A stretch of 21,398 nucleotides of DNA from NCBI GenBank assembly GCA_034428435.1, contig DAOUHY010000158.1, forward strand, positions 1 to 21,398, written 5' to 3'. Below, piece after piece: positions 15,387-21,398 of this stretch. Numbering within the stretch: position 1 is the first letter of the stretch; each line of letters opens with the position of its first letter. The position numbers were made by a program, and so were the translations under genes. The DNA comes from Bin5 sp034428435 (GTDB lineage: Bacteria > Chloroflexota > Anaerolineae > Caldilineales > Caldilineaceae). Below the pieces are notes generated by a model. It searched no databases. It was not told where the DNA came from and saw nothing but the letters and a program-made list of their open reading frames with translations.

Positions 15387-16958
15387 ATGGACTTGCTAGT
15401 CGTAGTTGTCATAGTCGTCGCGGCCTTGATTGGCGCGGCCATCGTCGGATATCTGATCTACTATGCCTATCGACGCGGGTTGACATTTGGCACACAACAA
15501 GAGAAGGAGCGGCAGGAACTCGCCGTGCAGAGCGCGGAGTCACAGGCGGCCCAGATTCTTAAAGAAGCCGAGGCAGAGGTTCAACGCCAGCAGCTGGCCC
15601 TGAGGGAGGAGGAAGTAGGAATACGGAACGAACTGGATGCCATTCGCACCCGCCAGCGCAGAGATCTGGATCGTAGTGAAAGCCGGCTGCGCAATCGTCA
15701 GGAGCAGATCGATAAACGGGTCGATCAGATCGAAAATCGCGAACGCAAGCTGAACCAGAGGGAAGGCGGCCTCGACAAACGTGCCACAGAACTGGAAGCC
15801 GCCGAACAACAGCGCAATGAAGAGCTGCAGCGCGTGGCCCATTTGACCCAGGAAGAGGCCAAAGAGATCCTCCTCCAGGAGGCGGAAAGGAATTCGCGAC
15901 AGGAGCTTGCACGCACAATTCGTGAGGTTGAGGCGGAGACCCAAGAGATCGCTGAACGCCGCGCCAGGGAAATCATCACCCTGTCCGTGGAACGAATCGC
16001 CAGCGAGCACGTCACCGAATATTCAGTCAGCGCCGTCAACCTGCCATCCGATGAGATGAAGGGGCGAATCATCGGGCGCCAGGGCCGAAACATTCGCGCC
16101 ATCGAACAGGCGACAGGCGTCGATCTGGTTGTCGACGATACGCCGGAAGCGATCCTGATCAGCAGCTTCGACCCTGTGCGACGCGAGGTCGCGCGCATCT
16201 CTCTCAGCAAACTGGTATCCGATGGCCGTATCCATCCGGCCCGTATCGAGAAAGAGGTGGAGCGGGCCCAACAAGAGGTGAATCAGGTCATTCAGGAGGC
16301 CGGAGAGCAGGCCCTGATCGAGACCAATACCCAGGGGCTGCACAGAGAGATCCAGAGGCTGCTCGGCCGTCTGAAGTTCCGCACCAGCTACGGCCAAAAT
16401 CAGTACTACCACGCAATTGAGACCGCCCATCTTGCGGCAGTGATCGCCGAAGAGCTACACGCAGACGTAAAGACGAGCCGTCTTGGGGGTCTGCTGCACG
16501 ACCTTGGCAAGGCCGTCAGCCATGAGATCGACGGCCCGCACGCCATCGTCGGCGGTGAAATCGCAAAGCGCTACGGGCTCAATGCCAAAGTCGTCAACTG
16601 CATCGCCAGTCATCATGGCGAAGTTGAACCGGAATCGGTCGAAGCCGTCATCGTCGCGGCCGCCGACGCCATCAGCGGCGCACGGCCGGGCGCCCGCCGC
16701 GAAAGCCTTGAAGCCTATATCAAACGGGTGACCGCCCTGGAGGATATCGCCAACAGCTTTGAGGGCGTGAATCAGACCTTCGCCATTCAGGCCGGCCGCG
16801 AAATTCGGGTGATCGTGCAGCCGGATGAAGTCGACGATCTACAGGTCATCGAACTAGGGAAAAACATAGCCAGCAAGATCGAGGACAACCTGGAATATCC
16901 GGGACAGATTCGCGTTACGGTCATTCGTGAAACACGCGCTGTTGCCCATGCAACCTGA
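15387..16958 (+). CDS. rny: Ribonuclease Y
   Basis: Membrane-anchored endoribonuclease that starts decay of many mRNAs. 523 residues. One N-terminal membrane segment (about 3-28, VVVVIVVAALIGAAIVGYLI). A long charged coiled coil rich in Glu/Gln/Arg follows (about 40-200). The KH domain contains GRIIGRQGRN (starting at Gly226). The HD domain includes HAIETAHLA and LLHDLGK with metal ligands His371-Asp372, and SHHGEVEPESVEA. The C-terminal region GREIRVIVQPDEVDD is typical. Start at 15387 with AAGGGG about 8 nt upstream. Convergent with ricT, whose product modulates this enzyme in Bacillus. A GCAGCC/GGCTGC hairpin (16962-16979) follows the stop without a proper T-tract. Confidence 0.97.
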   Translation: MDLLVVVVIVVAALIGAAIVGYLIYYAYRRGLTFGTQQEKERQELAVQSAESQAAQILKEAEAEVQRQQLALREEEVGIRNELDAIRTRQRRDLDRSESRLRNRQEQIDKRVDQIENRERKLNQREGGLDKRATELEAAEQQRNEELQRVAHLTQEEAKEILLQEAERNSRQELARTIREVEAETQEIAERRAREIITLSVERIASEHVTEYSVSAVNLPSDEMKGRIIGRQGRNIRAIEQATGVDLVVDDTPEAILISSFDPVRREVARISLSKLVSDGRIHPARIEKEVERAQQEVNQVIQEAGEQALIETNTQGLHREIQRLLGRLKFRTSYGQNQYYHAIETAHLAAVIAEELHADVKTSRLGGLLHDLGKAVSHEIDGPHAIVGGEIAKRYGLNAKVVNCIASHHGEVEPESVEAVIVAAADAISGARPGARRESLEAYIKRVTALEDIANSFEGVNQTFAIQAGREIRVIVQPDEVDDLQVIELGKNIASKIEDNLEYPGQIRVTVIRETRAVAHAT

Positions 16959-17127
16959 CCCGCAGCCTGTCGCGGCTGCTTACATCGCCCGGCCCGGCTG
17001 ACACTGCCGAACTGTCCGCTGGGGTTAGCTGGGCAAAGTGGACCCTCGCAGCATCAGTTCCCTCTCTGGCGGGGCGTCGAAACGAGCTTCTCTTCCTGAC
17101 CTGCCGTGTCGGCCTGCCCGCGGCGGC

Positions 17128-17997
17128 CTATTCCTCGCCCGCGCGCCGCTTGACGGTGCAGCCGCCGCAGGTGCCGCAGCCCCCGTCCTTTTCCTTCTTC
17201 CCCGTAATCAGCTCCGACAGCCCGAACTCGGCCAGAACGTTATTCTCAAGCAGAACCGTAACGCTTTCCTTAAGGGGATGAAGGTGACGGATCCGGCCTT
17301 TGCCCTGGTGCGTCGTCACCTCTGCCCCGACCTTTGGCATCTTCTTGTTTGCCTTCTTGTAGATCGGATCCTCATAGGAGAGGCAACAGAGCAGCCGGCC
17401 GCAGACACCGCTGATCTCGTCCTGATTCAGAGGCAACTGCTGGTTTTTCGCCTGCCGGATGCTCACCGAGGCAAACTCGCGCAGCCAGCTTGTGCAACAG
17501 AGCTGGCGGCCGCACTTGCCCACGCCGTCCAGCAACTTGGCCTCGTCGCGCACGCCAATCTGGCGCATTTCGATACGCGTATGAAAAGTGCGGGCCAGAT
17601 CGCGTACAAGCGCACGGAAATCAACCCGCTGCTCCGCGGCGAAGTAGACGGTCAGCCTGCCGCCCTCGTAGTTGTATTCACAACGATGCACCTTGATATC
17701 CAATCGGTGCGCCTTCGCCCTCTCGCGGCAGACCGACACCGCCTCCGCCTGCTTCTCTTTCCAGAGGTCCTTCTGCAAAAGGTCCCACGGCGTTGCCCGG
17801 CGAACCACCTTCTTTATATCGCCGACAATTTCGTTGCTGGGAACATCATGTGGCGCTTGCACGATCTGCACCAGGTCCCGGCCTTTGACCGTATCCACGA
17901 TTACATAATCTTTGGGCGCCAGGTCCGTGTGGTTAACCGGGTCGAAAAAGTATATCTTCGTAACGGGCTTGAATTGAGCTCCGACTACGGTCGGCAT
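17128..17997 (-). CDS. ricT: PSP1/RicT-like protein (YaaT family), RNase Y-modulating factor
   Basis: 289 residues with the PSP1 C-terminal domain. Signature Cys clusters GKCGRQLCCTSW (Cys162, 167, 168) and GVCGRLLCCLSYE (Cys199, 204, 205) match those of YaaT/RicT. In B. subtilis RicT joins RicA and RicF in a complex that carries [4Fe-4S] clusters and guides RNase Y processing (family knowledge). RicA/RicF genes are not in the window. Start ATG 17997 has GGAG 8 nt upstream; the frame is open 23 codons further without support. The C-terminus adds CGTCGGC (Cys274, 277, 280), a possible extra metal site. It lies 72 nt downstream of holB, probably in the same transcript. The 169-nt gap to rny shows no gene. 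Confidence 0.92.
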   Translation of the reverse strand: MPTVVGAQFKPVTKIYFFDPVNHTDLAPKDYVIVDTVKGRDLVQIVQAPHDVPSNEIVGDIKKVVRRATPWDLLQKDLWKEKQAEAVSVCRERAKAHRLDIKVHRCEYNYEGGRLTVYFAAEQRVDFRALVRDLARTFHTRIEMRQIGVRDEAKLLDGVGKCGRQLCCTSWLREFASVSIRQAKNQQLPLNQDEISGVCGRLLCCLSYEDPIYKKANKKMPKVGAEVTTHQGKGRIRHLHPLKESVTVLLENNVLAEFGLSELITGKKEKDGGCGTCGGCTVKRRAGEE

Positions 17998-18069
17998 AGT
18001 AGATTCTCCATGATCGCTGCCGTAACGGGCACTGCCTCGACCCTCTGCCTGTGTGCTGACGCACAACTG

Positions 18070-19089
18070 TCAGGCGTGCGGCCGCGGCATCTGCAGCAGA
18101 AGCACGTCCAGCGCCAGCCCTGTATTGACTGTATGCCGCAGGTATCCCTCGATACGGTTTAACGTACGCAGATAGGCCTGGACATCGACAGGCCGGAAGT
18201 CGCTGGCTGCATCCGCTAGAATGTCCAGCAGGTCGATGTTGGCGCACTGCTCCAGACAGCCGGCCTGGGCCAGCATCACATCCCGCCACCAACTCGTCCA
18301 CAGCGCAAGCAGCGTGAACAGCCGGGTCTGGTTGCGCGCCGCCGCCAGCTTCTGTGCAAAAGCAAGGCGCGCCACCCGGCTGCTGCGGCTGAGCTCCTGC
18401 AATTCCGCCAGGAGCGCGCTCCTTTCCGCCAGCGGCTCCGGCTGGTCGAGCTGGTCGACCGCCCAGCCCAGGCAGCCGTTTGCCAAACGTGCCAGCAGCG
18501 CGGCCTGCTGCGCGGACGCTCCCCAGCGTGCCTGCAGCGCGTCTTCCATGACCTGCTCCCCAAGCGGCCGTAACGCCAGAACCTGGCAGCGGCTGACGAT
18601 CGTGGGCAAAAGAGCCGACCGGTCCGGGGCGGTCAGGCAGAGGACCACGTGCGGCGGCGGCTCCTCCAGAGTCTTCAGCAGCTTATTGGCGAAGCTGACG
18701 TGAGCTCTGTGCGCGTCCTGAATCAGAAAGACCTTGTGGCGCCCCTCCATCGGGTGCAGCAACGCCTGTCGGACGATGTCCGCCGCCTGTTCGGCGCGAT
18801 GAAGACCGTTCTCCCTGTCCGACTGCCCCTCGCGGTCCGTCGGCGGCAGCAAGATGAAATCGGGATGGCCGCCCGACTGCATGAGACGGCACGAGCGGCA
18901 GTTCGCGCATGCCCGCCCGTCGACGCCCTTCTTGCAGAGAAGCGACTGGGCAAAGCTGCGTACCAGGGTCGACTTGCCCACCTGGGCCGCGCCCACAAAC
19001 AGATAGGCATGGCGCAGCCTGTCATGCCGGATACCATTCTGCAACAGTTGGACTGCCCACCGATGGCCTACAACCGGCCCTTCAGCCAC
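18070..19089 (-). CDS. holB: DNA polymerase III delta' subunit (clamp loader)
   Basis: AAA+ clamp-loader subunit that helps place the sliding clamp on DNA. About 339 residues. Walker A-like GAAQVGKST (about 33-41), a zinc module with Cys near 52 and the CANCRSC motif (about 61-67), VFLIQDAHRAHVSFANKLLK (sensor/Walker B region), KTLEEPPPHVVLCL and the arginine-finger motif IVSRCQVL. The start is set at GTG 19089 because AGGGAG lies 6 nt upstream. An ATG at 19095 would leave no room between it and that site; the two differ by two residues. A promoter lies at 19130-19158, just after repeat copy B. ricT follows after 72 nt. Confidence 0.93.
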   Translation of the reverse strand: MAEGPVVGHRWAVQLLQNGIRHDRLRHAYLFVGAAQVGKSTLVRSFAQSLLCKKGVDGRACANCRSCRLMQSGGHPDFILLPPTDREGQSDRENGLHRAEQAADIVRQALLHPMEGRHKVFLIQDAHRAHVSFANKLLKTLEEPPPHVVLCLTAPDRSALLPTIVSRCQVLALRPLGEQVMEDALQARWGASAQQAALLARLANGCLGWAVDQLDQPEPLAERSALLAELQELSRSSRVARLAFAQKLAAARNQTRLFTLLALWTSWWRDVMLAQAGCLEQCANIDLLDILADAASDFRPVDVQAYLRTLNRIEGYLRHTVNTGLALDVLLLQMPRPHA

Positions 19090-19129
19090 TTGCATCTCCC
19101 TGTCTCATTCCGTAGCGAGATATCGCGGC

Positions 19130-19158
19130 ATTTTATCATACTGCCATTCGGCGGACAA
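19130..19158 (-). promoter_or_regulatory. Predicted sigma70-type promoter of holB-ricT
   Basis: On the minus strand, -35 TTGTCC (19158-19153), 17-nt spacer, -10 TAAAAT (19135-19130). The -35 begins about 8 nt after the end of repeat copy B, the same arrangement as at copy A. Confidence 0.6.
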
Positions 19159-19166
19159 GCAGTCTT

Positions 19167-19630
19167 GAATTTTGGGTGCATCCCAAAATGGGGGCGAACT
19201 TTCACATGTCTTTGTTGAGGTCTAAGCCATGTCCAGCCCACAGATCCAATTTAAGGCAAGGTAAGTGGCTGCTCTCTCCTGAATTTCTTGGGCGGTCGGG
19301 CCTATTCGGCCCTCCCTTGTGCGGGGGCTCCGCCCCCGCAACGCCCCCTCTCCTACAACATGCCTAGTCGACCGGGTGTCGATATTGGTGACGGGTGCCT
19401 AATCGAAGGTGTCTAGCCAGCCCACGTCCCGCCTGTCCCACCAGATCCCCGCAGGTGCCGGCCTTGTTCCTGCCCTCGCACCCTCCCCAACTGACGGACT
19501 CCACCGTACGGCCAGGCCCAGCGCCTGCACTGCGTATCGCCCAAAGACGGTAAACAACGCCTGCCACCGCTGGCACTGATTCCCCGCCAGACTGTTCCCA
19601 CCCCAAGTCTGGGATGCCCCCCGAATTTTC
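19167..19630 (-). repeat. Interspersed repeat copy B (inverted relative to copy A)
   Basis: About 464 bp between the rplL terminator and the holB promoter. The ends are inverted repeats related to copy A: on the plus strand GGGTGCATCCCAAAATGGGG near 19174-19194 and CCCACCCCAAGTCTGGGATG at 19597-19616. The core at 19289-19433 is almost identical in reverse complement to 6988-7133 of copy A, including the GCGGGGGC-GGA-GCCCCCGC hairpin and the GTCGAC-flanked hairpin (here one half altered by the arrangement GTCGACCGGGTGTCGA). The stretch between left end and core is only moderately similar to copy A. There is no transposase. Outermost bases differ between copies. I see no gene in this region. 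Confidence 0.8.
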
Positions 19631-19673
19631 GGCCTGCGCCCTCTGTTCCCGGCTGCGGACTTGCAAGGCTCTG

Positions 19674-19716
19674 AAAAAAAGGGAGGTGCATCCATATGCG
19701 GATGCACCTCCCTTTT
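19674..19716. terminator. Strong bidirectional intrinsic terminator after rplL
   Basis: GGGAGGTGCATCC and GGATGCACCTCCC form a perfect 13-bp stem with a 6-nt loop, extended by flanking A/T pairs. There is an A-tract on the left and TTTT on the right, giving a T-run in both directions. It lies 18 nt after the rplL stop and should end the ribosomal protein transcript. Confidence 0.9.
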
Positions 19717-19733
19717 GTGGTCCGTCAGAAAGG

Positions 19734-20114
19734 TTACTTGATCTCTACGGTTGCCCCTTCGGCCTCCAGTTGGGTTTTGGCGTCTTCGGCAACATCCTTA
19801 GCCACGCCCTGCACCACCGGCGCCGGAGCGCTCTCGACCAGCTCCTTGGCCTCTCGCAGGCCAAGGCTTGTCACCGCGCGCACGGCCTTAATGACGTTGA
19901 TCTTCTTGGCGCCCATATCGGCGAGGATCACGTCAAACTCGGTCTGCTCTTCCACCTCTTCTTCGACTTCAGCCGCGCCGCCGGCCACACCGGCCACCGC
20001 CACAGATGCCGCAGCGCTCACGCCCCAGGACTCCTCAAGCATCTTCACCAGTTCAGCGGCTTCCAGAAGCGTTAGCTCGTCCAGCTGTTCTTTGATTGCA
20101 TTCAGATCGGCCAT
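19734..20114 (-). CDS. rplL: Large ribosomal subunit protein bL12 (L7/L12)
   Basis: Stalk protein that recruits translation factors to the ribosome. 126 residues, normal length. N-terminal dimerisation region (LDELTLLEAAELVKMLEESWG), then an Ala/Val/Gly-rich hinge (about 33-50) and an acidic stretch EEEVEEQTEFDVIL. The conserved C-terminal domain follows with KKINVIKAVR and LGLREAKELVESAP. Start ATG 20114 with GGGAG 10 nt upstream. It follows rplJ by 94 nt. The transcript probably ends at the terminator directly downstream. Confidence 0.98.
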   Translation of the reverse strand: MADLNAIKEQLDELTLLEAAELVKMLEESWGVSAAASVAVAGVAGGAAEVEEEVEEQTEFDVILADMGAKKINVIKAVRAVTSLGLREAKELVESAPAPVVQGVAKDVAEDAKTQLEAEGATVEIK

Positions 20115-20208
20115 CTTTCGTTTTCTCCCAATTGTCTGTTACTGTGCGTTCCCTGTCTCGACGATTCAATGTTACCTGTAGGAGGGGATTGAATCCCTCT
20201 GTTGACGC

Positions 20209-20745
20209 TCAGGCGGCCTCCGCCTGCGCATCAGCGTGCGCTTTGACGACCCGTGCCAGGCTCACCCCTGGCTCATTGACGACGCGGGCAAGCTGTGTAG
20301 CCGGCGCGATGATCGTCGCCAGCAGTTTGGCTAGCATCTCTTCCCGCGTGGGCAGTTCGGACAGAGCCTCGGCGCCGGCGGCATCCAGAACGTTTTGCTC
20401 CAGGATTCCGCCTTTAATCTCAATGATCTCATCCAGACCCTTAAGGCCGTCCTTTAAGGCCGTCACGCCCCTGCCGATATCTTCGCCGACAAATGCAATC
20501 GCATTCGGCCCTTCCAACAGCTCGTTCAACTCCTCCGTGAGCCCTCTGTTTTCCAATGCAAGCCGCATAAGCCGGTTCTTCACGACCATATAGGACGTAT
20601 CCGCCTCTTTGAGGCTGGCGCGCAGCCCGTTGATCTGCGTGACGGTGGAGCCGCGATAATCGGTGAACACGACCGCGGAAGCGTTTTCCAGATGCGTAGC
20701 GTACAGCGCGACGAGCTCTTCCTTCTTCTCTCGACTAAGTGCCAA
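20209..20745 (-). CDS. rplJ: Large ribosomal subunit protein uL10
   Basis: Base of the ribosomal stalk; binds 23S rRNA and L12 dimers. 178 residues. Typical features are the opening LSREKKEELV, VVFTDYRGSTVTQINGLR (about 25-42), YMVVKNRLMRLALE, and a C-terminal helix that binds L12. The start is TTG at 20745, with AAGGGGGAA about 8 nt upstream; an out-of-frame ATG between site and start opens a 5-codon frame only. The leader before it carries an L10-binding motif and an attenuator, so L10 probably represses its own operon. Confidence 0.97.
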   Translation of the reverse strand: MALSREKKEELVALYATHLENASAVVFTDYRGSTVTQINGLRASLKEADTSYMVVKNRLMRLALENRGLTEELNELLEGPNAIAFVGEDIGRGVTALKDGLKGLDEIIEIKGGILEQNVLDAAGAEALSELPTREEMLAKLLATIIAPATQLARVVNEPGVSLARVVKAHADAQAEAA

Positions 20746-20830
20746 TGGACATTCCCCCTTTCTTCAGGATGTCTGCGGGGGCGCGGGCGAAACCGACCTG
20801 AGCCCCCTCCAATCTCCGGCGGGCGCTCCC

Positions 20831-20864
20831 AACAAAAACGCCCTTGCATTTCAGACAAGAGCGT
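20831..20864 (-). terminator. Attenuator terminator in the rplJ leader
   Basis: On the minus strand, ACGCTCTTG (20864-20856) pairs with CAAGGGCGT (20846-20838; one G-U pair) across a 9-nt loop. It is followed by a T-run (TTTTG TT). It lies between the L10 leader motif and the rplJ start, the expected place for transcription attenuation. Confidence 0.65.
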
Positions 20865-20925
20865 AACAAGCAACTTCTGCCGTAAAACGGCGGTCAGGTC
20901 GCTGTGTTCAGCCCTTGGCCGGCTG

Positions 20926-20976
20926 CGCACCTCGGCGCATTTACTTTCGCAGCGCGAATACCGGCTGTCTACGGAA
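20926..20976 (-). promoter_or_regulatory. L10 leader (ribosomal protein autoregulatory RNA motif)
   Basis: The minus strand reads CCGTAGACAGCCGG (20974-20961) and, after an internal stem-loop, GTAAATGCGCCGAGGTG (20945-20929). CCGUAGACAG with a downstream CCGAGG is the hallmark of the kink-turn L10 leader known from Bacillus and others. The L10-L12 complex binds it to reduce rplJL expression. The 298-nt gap between rplA and rplJ is accounted for by this leader, the attenuator and the rplJ ribosome site. Confidence 0.75.
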
Positions 20977-21043
20977 CTGAGTATCGTATGCGGTTGAAAC
21001 GTGCCAATTCTACCTTACAGTCTCCTGCAACGGCAAACCGGGC

Positions 21044-21398
21044 CTATGCCGCCTTGAGCATCGAGGCCGCGTTGACATCAACGCGAACGCCCGGCCCCAT
21101 CGTGCTGGTCAGCGTGACCCGCTTCAAATAGACACCCTTGACTGCCGAAGGCCTCGCGGCCATGATCGCTTCCATCACGGAAGAGAAGTTGTCGAGAATC
21201 TGCTCGCCGCTGAAGCTCGCTTTGCCGATCGGCACATGGACGTTACTCGTCTTGTCGACGCGAAACTCTACGCGGCCCAGCCGGGTCTCCTCAATGACAC
21301 GCGGCAGTTCATCCGCCTGTACAATCGTACCGGCTTTGGGGCTGGGCATCATTCCCCTCGGGCCCAGCACGCGGCCCAACCGGCCAACCACCCGCATC
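21044..21398 (-). CDS. rplA: Large ribosomal subunit protein uL1, C-terminal part (5' end outside window)
   Basis: The last ~118 residues of L1. GRLGRVLGPRGMMPSPKAGT is the classical L1 signature near the middle of the protein, followed by GRVEFRVDKTSNVHVPIGK and a C-terminal end SAVKGVYLKRVTLTSTMGPG. The start lies beyond the window edge. L1 binds 23S rRNA at the E-site stalk. The order rplA-rplJ-rplL on the same strand is the standard operon order. Confidence 0.98.
   Translation of the reverse strand, partial: MRVVGRLGRVLGPRGMMPSPKAGTIVQADELPRVIEETRLGRVEFRVDKTSNVHVPIGKASFSGEQILDNFSSVMEAIMAARPSAVKGVYLKRVTLTSTMGPGVRVDVNAASMLKAA

Noticed and set aside
16962..16979. Intrinsic terminator of rny
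   Set aside because: GCAGCC/GGCTGC forms a 6-bp stem, but only TTACAT follows, with no real T-tract; at best a weak hairpin.

Overview
The window reads as a chromosome segment from a GC-rich bacterium, most likely a Chloroflexota member of the Anaerolineae/Caldilineae type. This is inferred from overall protein character: a membrane-anchored DUF3048 protein with Thr/Pro-rich linkers, a RecA opening of the KRYGEGVIMRLGE type, a RicT-like PSP1 protein, and dnaA that is not followed by dnaN. No rRNA or tRNA gene, CRISPR array or transposase gene was seen. Almost everything is core or housekeeping. The novelty lies mainly in the intergenic DNA.

Layout. (1) 1-6637, minus strand: one gene train led by a sigma70-like promoter at 6691-6719. 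It runs slipin, DUF971 protein, M50 site-2 protease with CBS domains, rpe, then two ABC exporter half-transporters (the last cut by the window edge). Several junctions are ATGA overlaps or very short gaps. (2) 6838-7259: copy A of an interspersed repeat with inverted ends. (3) 7348-8904, plus: membrane-anchored SH3b-DUF3048 protein. (4) 8962-10110, minus: two-domain GNAT-like acetyltransferase. (5) 10111-10668: probable replication origin with four phased DnaA-box-like sites and an AT-rich palindrome, then the dnaA promoter. (6) 10669-16958, plus: dnaA, recA, recX and rny, with long non-coding stretches on both sides of recA. (7) 17128-19089, minus: ricT and holB. (8) 19167-19630: copy B of the repeat in inverted orientation, then a strong terminator. 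(9) 19734-21398, minus: rplL, rplJ and the end of rplA, with an L10 leader and attenuator before rplJ.

How the genes work together. DnaA, RecA/RecX and the clamp-loader subunit HolB form a replication/repair cluster around a likely oriC. RNase Y (rny) and RicT, which in Bacillus belongs to the complex that steers RNase Y, lie next to each other convergently. The ribosomal stalk operon shows the expected L10 autoregulation signals, but it ends in a terminator rather than running into rpoBC.

The most interesting undescribed element is the repeat pair. The two copies share a nearly identical, hairpin-rich core of about 145 nt and related inverted ends. Each copy points toward its downstream gene and ends only a few bases before that gene's predicted -35 box. 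A second candidate is the 620-nt stretch between recA and recX. It carries two mutually exclusive hairpins and a strong intrinsic terminator whose T-tract ends 10 nt before the recX start codon.
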